Part shown: one piece after another, positions 10,193-21,870 of the stretch
Position numbering within the stretch: position 1 is the first letter of the stretch
How the letters are laid out: each line of letters begins with the position of its first letter
Assembly (NCBI GenBank): GCA_035610835.1
Contig: CM069447.1
Span: 17,813,992-17,877,991 of the forward strand
Direction of reading: 5' to 3'
From: Ophiura sarsii
Lineage: Eukaryota > Echinodermata > Ophiuroidea > Amphilepidida > Ophiuridae
Length of the DNA stretch: 64,000 nucleotides
Notes under the pieces: generated by a model
Told to the model about the DNA's origin: nothing
Databases searched by the model: none
Seen by the model: the letters and a program-made list of their open reading frames with translations, nothing else
Program-made: the position numbers and the translations under genes

Positions 10193-10525
10193 AGGCATAT
10201 TATGTGATCTTTTCCAAGTAGCGCCCTCTATCATTGATTTTTACTATGAAAGCAGATTTTCTTGCAGATTTACATTTTTGATCATAAATCGTAAAGATCT
10301 TCTAAGTTACAGATCGATATGATTCCTAATTACTTCAAAATCATGGTTTTAAGAGGTTGAAAAATAGATTGTCCCGGATGTACCGGGACATAATTTTTCA
10401 AATTTTACTCTAAATACACTCTAAAACCACTCTGTAACTTGATTTATAATCAGAAATGTAAATCTGCAATAAAATCTGCTTCCAATTTTTTTCGAGGATT
10501 GAGGACGTCCCCTGGAAAAGACAGG
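10193..10525. mobile_element. TTAA-flanked fold-back MITE (AGGCATATTAT), unit 2
   Basis: Left end AGGCATATTATGTGATCTTT preceded by TTAA (10,189-10,192). It folds back on itself around 10,380. The right end is truncated after CCCCTGGAAAAG. The complete copy is at 55,231-55,611. Confidence 0.65.
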
Positions 10526-10725
10526 GATTAAAATCATGTCCTGGCATGCCTTGAAATGCAGAGGTCCATGGTTCAATTCCTAATAGGATCACTTTTCAAC
10601 TGATTTATTTCATTTTTGTAAATGTTAGGATTAGCAATATAGTGCAAGTCCTCAAAGTGTGTAGTTCCTACCTAGACAACCCCGGGTAGACAGTCATAAT
10701 GTGGGTATCTCAATTGCTTCACATA

Positions 10726-11276
10726 TAAACACTTCAAAAGAAGTAAGTTCCCCTTTAGGGGTTCCCTTATATTTCCAGAACAATACATTGGAATGAAATG
10801 GGGTTTTCAGTCAAATGATTATGGGCTTCATACAATACTTGACCAAAATTTCAAATTAACAGGTTCTGTCATACTCGAATGAGCACGTATTGAATGACGG
10901 AATGTCCCATTTCAAAAGTTGCTAAAATAATGTTTAGTAGTGGGTGTATCCGCGTTGTTGTTGGGTTAAAATTCTGGTACAACAAGAGTTGGACTTCCAT
11001 ATCGAGTAGCGCGCCTCATCAACACTATGAGAAATCGATGTCGTCAATTGATACACCACGTGGTGGATATACACACACTACTAAACATTATTTTAACAAC
11101 TTTTGAAATGGGACATTCTGTCATTCAATACAAGCTCACTCAAGCATGACATAACCCGTTGATTTGTATTGGTATGAACCTCATAACAATTTGACAGAAA
11201 ACCCATTTCAACCCAATGTATATTTTTGAAAATATAAGGGAAACCCTAATGGAACATACTTCTGTTGAAGCGTTTA
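10726..11276. mobile_element. TA-flanked fold-back MITE private to unit 2
   Basis: Ends TAAACACTTCAAAAGAAGTA and its imperfect inverse (...ACTTCTGTTGAAGCGTTTA), with TA outside each end. Units 1 and 3 have the uninterrupted site CACATATATATTAAC. Most of the 551 bp is palindromic (AATGTCCCATTTCAAAAGTT near 10,900 against 11,098). Confidence 0.7.
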
Positions 11277-12333
11277 TATTAACATATCAGTGGATTGATG
11301 GAGGGATAAACAAAAATTTGGAGAAGATCAAACTATTATGTATTGCTGGAGGATAATCAAATGTTTGCACGATCAGACAATGAGGGAGGGATATATAATA
11401 TGTATATAATAGACAAATATTAAAATGGTTCAAGGTGTAGCATTTTATCTAATGTTTGCGATGTAAGACAGAGCGATATCACGCTACATGATAATATCGC
11501 GATGAAATATACCCCTTTTTGCAGTTTCAGTAGTATAAATCTAAAGGTTTACATCTATAAAGGGTATGAAACCATATATAATTGGAAAGCTTATAATCTA
11601 TTAAAGGATTGTAAATATGGTAGCTAGAAATCAAATATACAGGGTGACCTAAACATTATACAGGGTGTAACAATAACAATTGTATACAGAATAATGATTT
11701 ACTTTTTGTCTTATATTACTTAAATGAAGGACCTGTTTAAAGGCTAGGCATGTTTTTGTTGATATCAGACAAAGTGGGATAATTCAATGGTGAAAAGATC
11801 AAAATGTAAACTTATTTAAGTTGTTGCATCAAATCATTAAAACTGTAACTTGCCAACTATTATATTCTATGAATATCATGTATATATTTATATATATTCT
11901 ACCTTTATTTTTTTATTTTTTGAAAATATTGTGTAATTTGTTTAAGGACGCATCAGTCGAAAAGACTTATGCCACTGTTCCAAAAGAGTAATGTCCAAAT
12001 AAATAAATACAATATTATACGCATACAAATAGTCCTGTCATTTGATTGGTGGATACTGATAACTACATCATGTGATGTAACGTATTTGGAATAGTTCCCC
12101 AATATTTTACAGAATGGCAAACATTTCCCATACAAAGTACCATTGCAATGTATAGGTCAATAAATGTGTATGTGTTGTTTCGAGAGTAATTAGACAAATC
12201 AATGCACATGCGCTGATGTTGATGTGTGAATAATGGCATGATCCCGAAGGAGGAGTGCTATTGTGAGCATATCAACATTTGCGCAAGTGCATTGATTTGT
12301 CTAATTTTTCGAGAAACAAAACATATCATATAT

Positions 12334-12560
12334 GTGTGGTGGCATGGGAAAACCCTTCACATGGTCATTTTCTAGCAACTTGGGTTTTTTTCTTTGACAG
12401 AGAGCTTCATACTCTACTGAGTTCAAGGTATAATCTCTATCTTGGGACCAAAGTTGGAAAATTGACTTGGAACTCATTTGTTAGGAATATTTTGGTATGA
12501 CCCAGATATTTCAATATTAACACTAGCGACTTCCGACGGGGTTTTCCCATACCACCACAC
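12334..12560. mobile_element. TIR MITE private to unit 2 (GTGTGGTGG ends)
   Basis: GTGTGGTGGCATGGGAAAAC on the left and its inverse (GTTTTCCCATACCACCACAC) on the right, set in ATATAT sequence. Unit 1 reads straight through the site (near 4,685). Confidence 0.7.
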
Positions 12561-13205
12561 ATATATTGACCTAATTCATACACGACACTATACATATCAA
12601 AATTCACAATTTGAGCATAATTTTGATGTAAAAACGAATAAAAACATGTTAACAAGTTTGCTATCACTCGCAGTGAAAATCGGCGAACCCGCAATTTCTG
12701 AATAACGAATCAAAACAAAGCGTGTGGTGCGCGCATTGAATGGCGCACATGTGGAGTGCATCAGACACTTTCAATGCACTCTGCATATTTTAGTTTCTTG
12801 CTTTCTGATTAGTTCAACACTTCTAAGAGTGTATGAATACCTTTTTATGGGACTGCTCACGGTATTTGGATCATGTGAGTATTATCTTTTGTTTATCAAG
12901 AAATTTCAAATGCCAGGAATATTAGCAGGAAACTAAACTAGACAGATGGAGAAAAGTGTACTTTAATTACTGTACTATAGTATCCTAGCCGACACTGGAA
13001 CACCCATGTATTGCTCAATACTGGTACAAAGTCAGTTTTCCCACAGATGCATTGAGAGTGTCAAATTCCACTCTGCTGGCGCACACCACACCCTTTATTT
13101 TCACTCGTTGTTCACGCAACGCAACCCATGCCAAAACGAGCTGGAATTGTTACTGTGTTTGTTATCAAAAAATGTAATATATTTATTTGTTTGAAATTAC
13201 ATTAA

Positions 13206-14024
13206 GGTTGTTCCTATGGCAAATTTTTTATTTGATATTTAAATAGAGCTTGCTGAGCTCCACAATAATCTGAAATTTGAGATTGATCGGAGGTACGGTT
13301 TTCTAGATATGACAATTTTGTTGTCAAAAAAACCATTTTTTTAAATGGTTTTTTTGACAACAAAATTACTAAATGACTTAAAAGTCATTTTGAATTATTT
13401 TGTTTTGTATTGTTTTTCGGCCAACAGAGGGCAGTCTATTTTCTTTTATTTTTTGACTCCCTAGGTAACATTTCTATACAAATTTAGTTTTTTGTTTTTG
13501 CTCTAATTTTTTATTGAAAACTCCATTAGATTCCCGCAGCACAGGAATTAAGGAGAGTTGTATAGCCAACATACACTAAGTGGCATTACATTTAGTAAAG
13601 TGCATGAACTTGAAAAAATTAATTAAGTGTATTATAATTAGCCTAATTTTCTTTATTTTGTTTTGTTTTAGATAATTAAGTATAATTAATTATGCAGATG
13701 TCTTACAGCCTCCCGCAGCACAGGAAACTTTCTAAAAACTATAATTAACAAGCTCCCAAAATTACAGCTTTGAAGCATTTATACTTTTCTTGTACAAATT
13801 AATTAAACATTTTAGCATAGATTAATTATGTTGCTAGGTAAGCTAGGGGGTCAAAAACAATAAGAAACAAAAAGAAATGAACGCTTCAATTTTGCTTCAT
13901 TTTTGACAATAAAATTGTCATATCTAGAAAACCGTACCTCCGATCAATCTCAAATTTCAGATTATTGTGGAGCTCAGCAAGCTCTATTAAAATATCAAAT
14001 AAAAAATTAGCCAAAGGAACAACC
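13206..14024. mobile_element. TTAA-flanked element with arms of about 120 bp, unit 2
   Basis: The left arm (13,206-13,330) starts GGTTGTTCCTATGGCAAATT. The right arm is nearly its exact reverse complement and ends AGGAACAACC. TTAA flanks both sides (13,202-13,205; 14,025-14,028), and unit 1 has the empty ATTAAAAAG site near 5,342. The 570-bp middle contains two copies of CCCGCAGCACAGGAA and no coding frame. TTAA target duplication is typical of piggyBac-type mobilisation. Confidence 0.75.
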
Positions 14025-15313
14025 TTAAAGAGAGTAAAAGTATGCACACAATTTAAATGTTTGATTAGTGCTGTGTATGAATTAGGTCAATACATGCCAA
14101 TGTTTTTTTCGCTCCATAACTAAATACTGCAAGTCACGACATGCAAATTTCCGCCTGACTGGGGGCCACCTAATCAGCAGAGCTCAAATTAATTGAAGGC
14201 ATCGAAGGCAAACGAAGGCAATTGCCTTCGATGCCCCACCTAGTTGCCTTGATGCCCTCAATTTCTGGCTGTTTTCATTCCATTCAAAAGTACATAAAAG
14301 CCTTGGATAAAGTTGGTGCCCTTTTCAAATTGCCTTGGATTGCATCCCCTCTTCATGTCTTATTTTGAGGCCTTCCAAAGAGTACCGTATATTCTCCCTA
14401 TTAACCGTAACTCTCCTGGAACCTACGATTCACTAAGGTCAAAAACTATCTCTATGTGCATGCTACGGCATTGATTGGACGACATCCTTATCCGAGCTGA
14501 TATGTGGATACAAAAATCACTGCCCTGGGCAGCCTGTGGAGCTTATTATTTCAGTGGTGTGCGGATCACAACCCCCCCCCCCCCCCCCTCCCCTATCCAC
14601 AAAAACAGCAATGCTGGTTAGAGTTAAGCACCCATACCCTTTAAGCCTCCATCCCATTTCCCCCCAATGACTACCAGAGATCACACATAATAAGCACCCA
14701 TCTTTTTAGCCAAATAACTCAAATAAAGTAGCAGTAAGCCATGATACAATGCATGCTATAGTCAATACTTTCTCATCACCCACTGCCTACTGCCATGTAT
14801 AGTGCTGGTTACTAGTAGGTCTACCTGTACAGCGAATGGAGAGTGTACCCATAACATCCCTACCCCCAAGTTTACTTTTCAATCACACTTGGTTTTCTAA
14901 CCTTGCTGAATTTTAGTGTACGATAATAGGTAACTTAATAAGCTCCCACCTTAAATGACTTTTCTGAGCGCCCTGGGTCCCTAATAGGAATAATATGGTA
15001 TAGTCATGCATCATATACTGCTATTTTGATTGATCTCCGAAATTTGATTTCCGAAATTAAATGCCTGCTAAAAATACATGTCGTTATTTTAAATTCACGA
15101 AATAAAGTATCCGCGAAATTATAGTGTTTTACAGTATGTCAATGGAAATAACCCAATGAATTGCCAAGAGACAGACCGTTCTGTATATGGTTGGTCAGTT
15201 GCCATTGGGGGGGGGGGGGGGGGCAGGGAATATTATTATATGCTGTTCTAATGTTTAATATTTTGCACAAATTGCCTGATGCAGAATGTTGATGAACAAA
15301 TAAAAATACTGCG

Positions 15314-15314
15314 A

Positions 15315-15365
<51 letters not shown>

Positions 15366-15381
15366 ATATAAATAAATAAAT
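15314..15381. repeat. AAAT microsatellite, unit 2
   Basis: About 16 AAAT units with one interruption, at the place corresponding to 6,831 in unit 1. The long YLFI-type frame on the opposite strand is an artefact of this repeat. Confidence 0.85.
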
Positions 15382-15682
15382 AAGCGCAACCATTGTATAA
15401 CAAGACCACATTTTACACATAATAAACGTAATACAGCAAATACTTTCCTCAAATAAAATGAAAATAAAGAACTGATATATTCTATTCAATATAGATACAG
15501 CCTTAGGGTATATATAGCAGTAACACACAACCTATTGTTATTATTGATGGTTCCCAATATCTATTCATTCCAATCTACAACTTAATTGAACATGGTTCCC
15601 ATCTTTGATATTAATTTTGTGTTTGAACAATTTCTTCCCATATACTGTACAAAATATATAGAAGAAAAAGAAGAGATAGGAA

Positions 15683-16097
15683 AGGTTTTTTTTTAAAAAT
15701 GTGAGTGCTGTAATTATTGAACTATGACTCAAATGTGTATATAAAAAGTATACAGTTTTGGAAAGGAAATGGATCAGAGAATCCAAATTTGGCATCCATT
15801 TTGTTCCGGTTTTTTGGCACTTTTTGGTCAAAATTTCAAAAAATATTAGCTTAGGTTTTTAAAAAAAAAAAGTTTCTAAGTTAATGTCTTGACATCATCG
15901 TCAAGAGATTTGGGCATTTTATACTCAACATTTTGTGATTTTCTCAAAAAATCAACATTTTTGGTCAAAATTGATGCCAAATTTAGATTCTCTGATCCAT
16001 TTCCTTTCCAAAAATATATACTTTTATATACATTTGAGTCATAGTTCAATAATTACAGCACTCACAAAATTCAAAAAGTGACTTCCTTGAGTCCCCC
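15683..16097. mobile_element. GGGGGACTCAAGG-family MITE, copy 1
   Basis: The right end ACTTCCTTGAGTCCCCC is followed by TTAA (16,098-16,101). The arms ATTATTGAACTATGACTCAA and their inverse bound a spacer. The left terminus is eroded. Other copies are at 30,172, 32,668, 35,611 and 62,215. Confidence 0.65.
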
Positions 16098-16101
16098 TTA
16101 A

Positions 16102-16503
16102 AGGGATTAAGTGGTGTTGAAAATTTTAAATGTTTAAAAATTTACTTCAGAATTTAAGATGAACATTAAAAATTGCCATTATTGTTGTTTCTACTAACAA
16201 AAACACAGCAAAACTTGATTAAAACAATATCATCGCTATTTATTGAAAAACGCCCTCTATGCAAATATGGTTCGCGTTATGTATCACGCGTACTGCAGGG
16301 GGATACTGTCAGACGTAAAATGCTTGTTGCGGCTCTACGAGCATTTTTGAATCGTAATTTTCTTGTACAAAGAGGGCTGATTTTTCTTAATCCTTAGAGG
16401 TGTAAGTTCATACATGTAATTATAATACAATTATAAAAATATACTAATCCCTGTTTTTATCATAATTGAGGGCGCAGCCTCCAACACATCTCTTAGTGCC
16501 CCT
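16102..16503. mobile_element. TTAA-flanked element abutting the previous one
   Basis: TTAA on both sides (16,098-16,101 and 16,504-16,507), ends AGGGATTAAG and ...TCTTAGTGCCCCT, resembling the AGGGGCA family at 31.3 kb. It sits directly upstream of FREP copy 3, where unit 2 has none. Confidence 0.55.
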
Positions 16504-16817
16504 TTAATAACAAAATATAGTGTTCATTCAGGTATGAATACCATTGGTTGGGTTACATTGTAGGCTTTGATAGATTCCATAGTTTAGATTACTTTCAGTG
16601 TTGCGTACACCGCAATTTAGCAATGACATTGGGCTACTTTGGATTGGTGCCAAAGGCATTGATAAATCCTACATATTGTAAATCAGATGTATGAAGTATT
16701 TCCTTGCGTTCAACAGTCATTTGGGCTACATTTTAGTTAAGCCATGGCCTAAATGGTACTTCCGCCACACCTTGAATAAATTTGACTTGGCAACACTGAA
16801 CAATACTTCATATTCTT

Positions 16818-16825
16818 TATATATA
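16818..16825 (+). promoter_or_regulatory. Candidate TATA box of FREP copy 3
   Basis: The same TATATATA at the same distance from the ATG as in copy 2, inside a closely matching 5' flank. Conservation between the two copies supports a core-promoter role, but recent duplication alone would also conserve it. Confidence 0.4.
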
Positions 16826-16914
16826 CTCTCACTCAACATTTATCCTGACAAAATCAGTACAGAAATTGACGTCAAGAATTGTCAGCCCCTTTAAGAGATC
16901 TACATCTCCGCATC

Positions 16915-18288
16915 ATGGCTATTACTACTACCAAACATGCCTTGCTATTTACCATCATTTTGGTGTCAATGAATGGCATCAACAGTCAACTTCTAACCAC
17001 TATATTTGCCGTACGAGATATAACTGCATTGCTGGAAAACATCACAGACACATCTACTGTGACGTCTATGTTCCTGGCAAACATTTTGAATCGGAGTGCC
17101 GACACGCAGACACGCATGGAGGGTAGACTTGATCAAATCACCAACACTCAAAATCAGATGGCGTCAACTCAATCACGCATGGAGAGTAGTCTTGATCAAA
17201 TCGCAAATACTCAAACTCAGATGGCAGAAACCCAATCTGAAATCGCAAATACTCAAACTCAGATGGCAGACACACAATCTGAAATCGCCAACACTCAAAA
17301 TCAGATGGCGTCAACTCAATCACGCATGGAGAGTAGTCTTGATCAAATCGCAAATACTCAAACTCAGATGGCAGAAACCCAATCTGAAATCGCAAATACT
17401 CAAACTCAGATGGCAGACACACAATCTGAAATAGCGTCAACTCAATCACGCATGGAGGGTACCCTTGATCAAATCGCAAACACTCAAACTCTAGTTGCAA
17501 ATACCCTCACTCAAGTGGTTCAACTCTTGCAGATGCAAAGCCAACAATTGCAGAATGTGACAGACACTATGAGTCTCATGGTTGAGCAAATGAACACACA
17601 AAATATTTTCATTTCTCGGCTACCTATGGACATTCTTCCAAGAGATTGCTCAGATCTTGCTTCAAGAGGACCATATTCATCTGGATCTTACACTATTCAA
17701 TCATGGGATAACTTAGGAATCATCCCTGTATACTGTGACATGGACACAGATAACGGTGGTTGGACTGTCATCCAAAAGCGTTTTGATGGATCGGTTGACT
17801 TTTACCTGGGATGTGATGATTATGAGGATGGATTTGGCAGCCCAGATGGGGAATATTGGTTGGGACTACGACAGATATATCAGCTGACTCAACAAGGATC
17901 TTGGATGTTGCGCATTGATTTAGCCGACTTTCAGAATAATACTGCGTATGCAGAATTCGAATCGTTTTCTATCGGGGATGCTGCATCTAATTACCAGCTA
18001 TCCATAGGTGGATACAGTGGTACAGCAGGAGACTCATTGACCCCTCATAACAACCAAGCCTTCAGTACCAAGGATAATGACAATGATAACTGGCCTGGTG
18101 GTCACTGTGCTGAATCCTCCAAAGGTGGATGGTGGTACAACAACTGTCACCATTCCAACCTGAATGGCCTGTATCTGGGAGAATCACAGGACAGTAGTGC
18201 AGGCATTGTGTGGCAGCACTGGAAAGACCCTTGGGAAGTACTGAAGCGCTCAGAGATGAAAATGCGTCCAATCGTTCCTGCCACATAG
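16915..18288 (+). CDS. Secreted fibrinogen-related protein, copy 3 (long stalk)
   Basis: Open frame of 457 residues from the conserved ATG. A signal peptide (MAITTTKHALLFTIILVS) is followed by a segment shared with the other copies, then about 20 heptads (residues 61-200) in which a 7-heptad block starting MASTQSR MESSLDQ is present twice. The fibrinogen-like domain covers about 244-455, with GGWTVIQKRFDGSVDFY, EYWLGLRQIYQLT, KDNDND, and the HCAE / GGWWYNNC cysteine pair. It is much closer in sequence to copy 1 than to the adjacent copy 2. One oddity: the Trp of LGWDDYEDG in copy 1 is Cys here (TGG to TGT at 17812-17814), adding an unpaired cysteine to the domain. The role is inferred from the family: extracellular recognition, possibly immune. 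Confidence 0.9.
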   Translation: MAITTTKHALLFTIILVSMNGINSQLLTTIFAVRDITALLENITDTSTVTSMFLANILNRSADTQTRMEGRLDQITNTQNQMASTQSRMESSLDQIANTQTQMAETQSEIANTQTQMADTQSEIANTQNQMASTQSRMESSLDQIANTQTQMAETQSEIANTQTQMADTQSEIASTQSRMEGTLDQIANTQTLVANTLTQVVQLLQMQSQQLQNVTDTMSLMVEQMNTQNIFISRLPMDILPRDCSDLASRGPYSSGSYTIQSWDNLGIIPVYCDMDTDNGGWTVIQKRFDGSVDFYLGCDDYEDGFGSPDGEYWLGLRQIYQLTQQGSWMLRIDLADFQNNTAYAEFESFSIGDAASNYQLSIGGYSGTAGDSLTPHNNQAFSTKDNDNDNWPGGHCAESSKGGWWYNNCHHSNLNGLYLGESQDSSAGIVWQHWKDPWEVLKRSEMKMRPIVPAT

Positions 18289-18973
18289 TACTACCAAGGT
18301 CCGCTAGTCCAACTAGTCCAAACAATGACTTTGCTATACCTTATGGGTCCGCTAATCCGGGGACAAATAAGGGCCACTAATCCGGATTTTAAAATATATT
18401 TGGTAGTTCGAAAATGAAATAAAGTCCGCTAGTTGTTAAGGTAAAAACTACAAAAATTAATTAACTTTATTTCTTTTATCCAGTATGTAATAATTCAAAC
18501 TTTTGACTCATGTTGTCATATGAACTCATATGGGTGTTAGCTTGGCAATGTCATGTATATTGGTTATATATTGCAGTAGTGAAAATACCAACAAGATGAG
18601 GCATATTTTGTTTGTTGAAGTTGAATTAGAGTCGGTCGGTCGATTTTGCTTTTGCTGACAGCACATGGTTCATGTCAAAACAAAATTGGTAAAAGTAAAT
18701 TTGATTAATATTTCTAATAGTGTGATAATAGTTTGTATACAATGCATCCAAACTTATTCATTTCATGCAGAAAACAGTTATATATTTTGACAAATTAGGT
18801 CAAATTTAAATCTTAAAAACACAACAATTGTGTGTGTGTCTGACTGTCTACCTAGGGGAGGAGGGGAGGGGTGGGGGGGGGGGGGGGAAGACAATCAAGT
18901 GCATAGCATCTATATTCATAATTAGTATTCATAATTAGTATTCATATTAGTATTATTGCTCTATTCCCTTTAA

Positions 18974-19320
18974 AGGCATATTATGTGATATTTTCCAAGT
19001 AGCGCCCTCTATCATTGATTTTTACTATGAAAGCAGATTTTCTTGCAGATTTACATTTTTGATCATAAATCATAAAGATCTTCTAAGTTACAGATCGAGT
19101 ACGATTCCTAATTACTTCAAAATCATGGTTTTAAGAGGTGAAAGATTGTCCTATTTTTAAACTATTTTCAAATTTTACTCTAAATACACTCTAAAACCGT
19201 GATTTTGAGGTAATTAGGAATCGTATCGCTCTGTAACTTGGAATATATTCATGAATTATGATCAGAAATGTTAATCTGCAATAAGATCTGCTTCCAAATT
19301 GTTTGAGGATTGAGGGCGAC
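18974..19320. mobile_element. TTAA-flanked fold-back MITE, unit 3
   Basis: The same element at the same place as in unit 2, starting AGGCATATTATGTGATATTT after TTAA and also lacking its right end. Unit 1 has TTTAAATGC at the corresponding point (near 3,040) with no element. Confidence 0.65.
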
Positions 19321-19556
19321 CATTGAAATGCAGAGGTCCATGTTTCAATTCCTAATAGGATCACTTTTTCAACTGATTTATTTCATTTCTGTAAATGTTA
19401 GGATATATATCAAATATATTGTAAATCCACAAAGTGTGGTTTCTACCTAGACAACCCCAGGTAGACAGTAATGTGGGTATTTCAATTACTGCACATATAT
19501 ATTAACATATCAGTGGATTGATGGAAAGATAAACAAAAATTTGGAGAAGATCAAAC

Positions 19557-19905
19557 CCGGTGGGGGGGGGGGGGGGGGGGGGGGCACTCACCCAAGACGG
19601 TATACGGGGGTGTGTCGCTCTAATGGGTAGCTTTTTGGGCACAAAATCCCTAAACATGGTATGATCTTGTGCTGGAAATTCCTAATAATGGGGTCACTTT
19701 TTACAAATGGGTCTATTTTCGCGAAAATTTGCAAAAATTAGGTCTATTTTCCTGATAATTTGCGAAAATTTGGTCTAAAATGAAGCAAAACCCCTAAAAA
19801 AGGGTACCAATTTTTTCCAAAATCACCCCTAAAAATGGGTATGGGTTTTGAATATCCAGCGGCACACCCCCGACCAAACCAAATCTGAGTACCCCCCCCC
19901 CCGGG
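19557..19905. mobile_element. G/C-ended MITE in unit 3, same site as unit 1
   Basis: Nearly the same sequence as 3,311-3,690, inserted at the same position with the same GATCAAAC duplication (19,549-19,556 and 19,906-19,913). It is therefore inherited from a common ancestral unit rather than a second insertion. A G tract of about 23 bases follows the left end. Confidence 0.7.
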
Positions 19906-20737
19906 GATCAAACTATTATGAATTGCTGGAGGATAATCAAATGTTTGCACAATCAGACAATGAGGGTTATAATATGTATATAATAGACAAATTAAATGGT
20001 TCAAGGTGTAGCATTTTATCTTTTTTATCGCAATGTTTGCGATGTAAGATAATATCGCGATAAAATATTAATTATCGCAAAGCAATAATTTACCATGCTT
20101 CAATGATGTCCCCATGTTCAATTATAGGCCCAGAAATGCCCACAAGAGAGCATAATTAAAGTCACCAATTTGGCAATAATATCCTTAAGTTTGTAGTAAC
20201 GTTCCGGGTTTGGCCAGATAGCTATTTTAGATGGGTTTCACCTGTTTAACAACTTTGTTTGACCTTGTGCTGCTAAATTAAGAACCATTTCAAGAACCAT
20301 TAAGAACCATTTTCATGTGTTACATGGGCCTACATGAAATATACCCCTTTTTGCAGTTTCAGTAGTATAAATCTAAAGGTTTACATCTATAAAGGGTATG
20401 AAACCATATATAATTGGAAAGCTTATAATATAAGGATTGTAAATATGGTAGCTAGAAATCAAATATACAGGGTGACCTAAACATTATACAGGGTGTAACA
20501 ATTACAATTGTACTTTTTGTCTTCTGTTACTTAAATGAAGGACCTAGTTAAAGGCTATAAGGCATGTTTTTGTTACCGATATCAGACAAGGTGGGATAAT
20601 TAAATGGTGAAAAGATCAAAATGTAAAATTAATCAAGTTGTAGCATCAAATCATTGAAACTGTAACTTGCCTACTATTATATATTCTATGTTATCATGTA
20701 TATATTTGTATATATTCTACCTTTATTTTTTATATAT

Positions 20738-20987
20738 GTGACGCGATCAAGAGGAATGAGTCGGATGTCGGGGAATCCCAAATTGAGATATGGCCAATTC
20801 AAAATGGCGGCTTATATAAGTTTTGATGGAAATTCATGTATACAATTTGACATAACTTTAGAACAAAACGTCGTATCGACATGGGGTTTTCAGTTTCTGA
20901 AAGCTCTAGGTGTCTTCTTTAAAACTCTATTAAAAACTCATTTTCGACCAGGGTCGACATCCGACTCATTCCTCTTGATCGCGTCAC
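20738..20987. mobile_element. 250-bp MITE with 33-bp perfect inverted ends, unit 3
   Basis: Ends GTGACGCGATCAAGAGGAAT... and exact inverse, inside TATATAT. The unit 1 site (near 4,288) is uninterrupted. The 99-residue frame through it is only the element read through its arms. Confidence 0.75.
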
Positions 20988-21234
20988 ATATTTGAAAATA
21001 TTGTGTAATATGTTTAAGGACGCATCAGTCGAAAAGACTGATGACACTTATGTCCAAATACATAAATAAATAAATAAAATATTATATTACGCATAAAAAT
21101 AGTCCTGTTATTTGATTGGTGGATACTGATAACTACATCACGTGTGATAAGTACATCACATAACTAAAAATATTTGGACTAGTTCTCTAATATTTAACAG
21201 AATGGCGAATGTTTTCCATAGAAAGTGCCATTGC

Positions 21235-21870
21235 CCTGTGATAAGGAGGTATAACAACAACCGAGGATTTAAAATAAAATTCACGAAAACAGCTGTTTAT
21301 AAGCAGTCATTATTCTCATTCATTACTGAAAAAGATGCATATTTATGCAAACCGTTGATTTGTACCGATATAATCGCGCTTATAATTAATTAATTGTCTG
21401 CTTATTTTTTGTCCACCCCTTCTTTATTATTGAAACAGTCCAAGTTGGGTCATCCCCTCATTAAAATTCTTATCATTCAACCAATCAGAAATAAGCTTTA
21501 ATCATGTTTCCTCGTGACTTGAATATTCAGTTTAGGGCCTGAGGCTCTAATTTGATTGGTTGGTCGATGAGCAAAACAATCCAACACTTTGGCGCAGTAC
21601 TTTTGAGCAATTATTAGTAACCTGCGCTTCATGTGCGCATTCTCATAAAACGATTAAATGGATTGGAACGCACAAGGAAGGCAGCTGCGCACTAGGTACG
21701 CAGCTATCATGATTATTCATGGAGTAATGAATATGGACTAAAGATGTATAATCTGTCTATAGACGATTTGTGCTAGGTTAATTCCCTACTGCCAAGGATA
21801 AACATCATTAAATCTTTTGATATTATAACCAAATCTATGTCAGCTAATTGAGAGAAAAAAATGTTGACTT
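21235..21870. other. No gene seen
   Basis: Single-copy sequence between the end of FREP unit 3 and the last visible exon of the minus-strand gene. A CCAATCAGAA/TTTGATTGGTTGG pair lies near 21,480-21,565. I find no exon continuing the TPR gene here. Confidence 0.5.

Larger units (their letters stand above)
7937..15682 (+). repeat. Tandem duplication unit 2 (FREP copy 2 plus flanks)
   Basis: The second copy of the unit. The upstream block 7,965-8,331 matches 16,510-16,914, and the downstream block 9,436-15,660 matches unit 1 apart from elements private to unit 2 at 10,726-11,276, 12,334-12,560 and 13,206-14,024. It lacks three insertions present in unit 1 (hAT-like element, LINE end, and the G/C-ended element that units 1 and 3 share). 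Aside from the FREP gene I see no coding sequence. Confidence 0.85.
16504..21234 (+). repeat. Tandem duplication unit 3, truncated on the right
   Basis: The third copy. Homology to units 1 and 2 runs from the 5' flank through the gene and stops near 21,234, at a point matching about 4,508 in unit 1 and 12,147 in unit 2. The last 3-4 kb of the unit are therefore absent. Private sequence within it includes 20,052-20,330 (unrecognised) and the element at 20,738-20,987. Confidence 0.8.

Noticed and set aside
10894..11106. 70-residue frame in unit 2
   Set aside because: Lies wholly inside the palindromic MITE at 10,726-11,276.
20696..20995. 99-residue plus-strand frame in unit 3
   Set aside because: It is the MITE at 20,738-20,987 read through its inverted ends.
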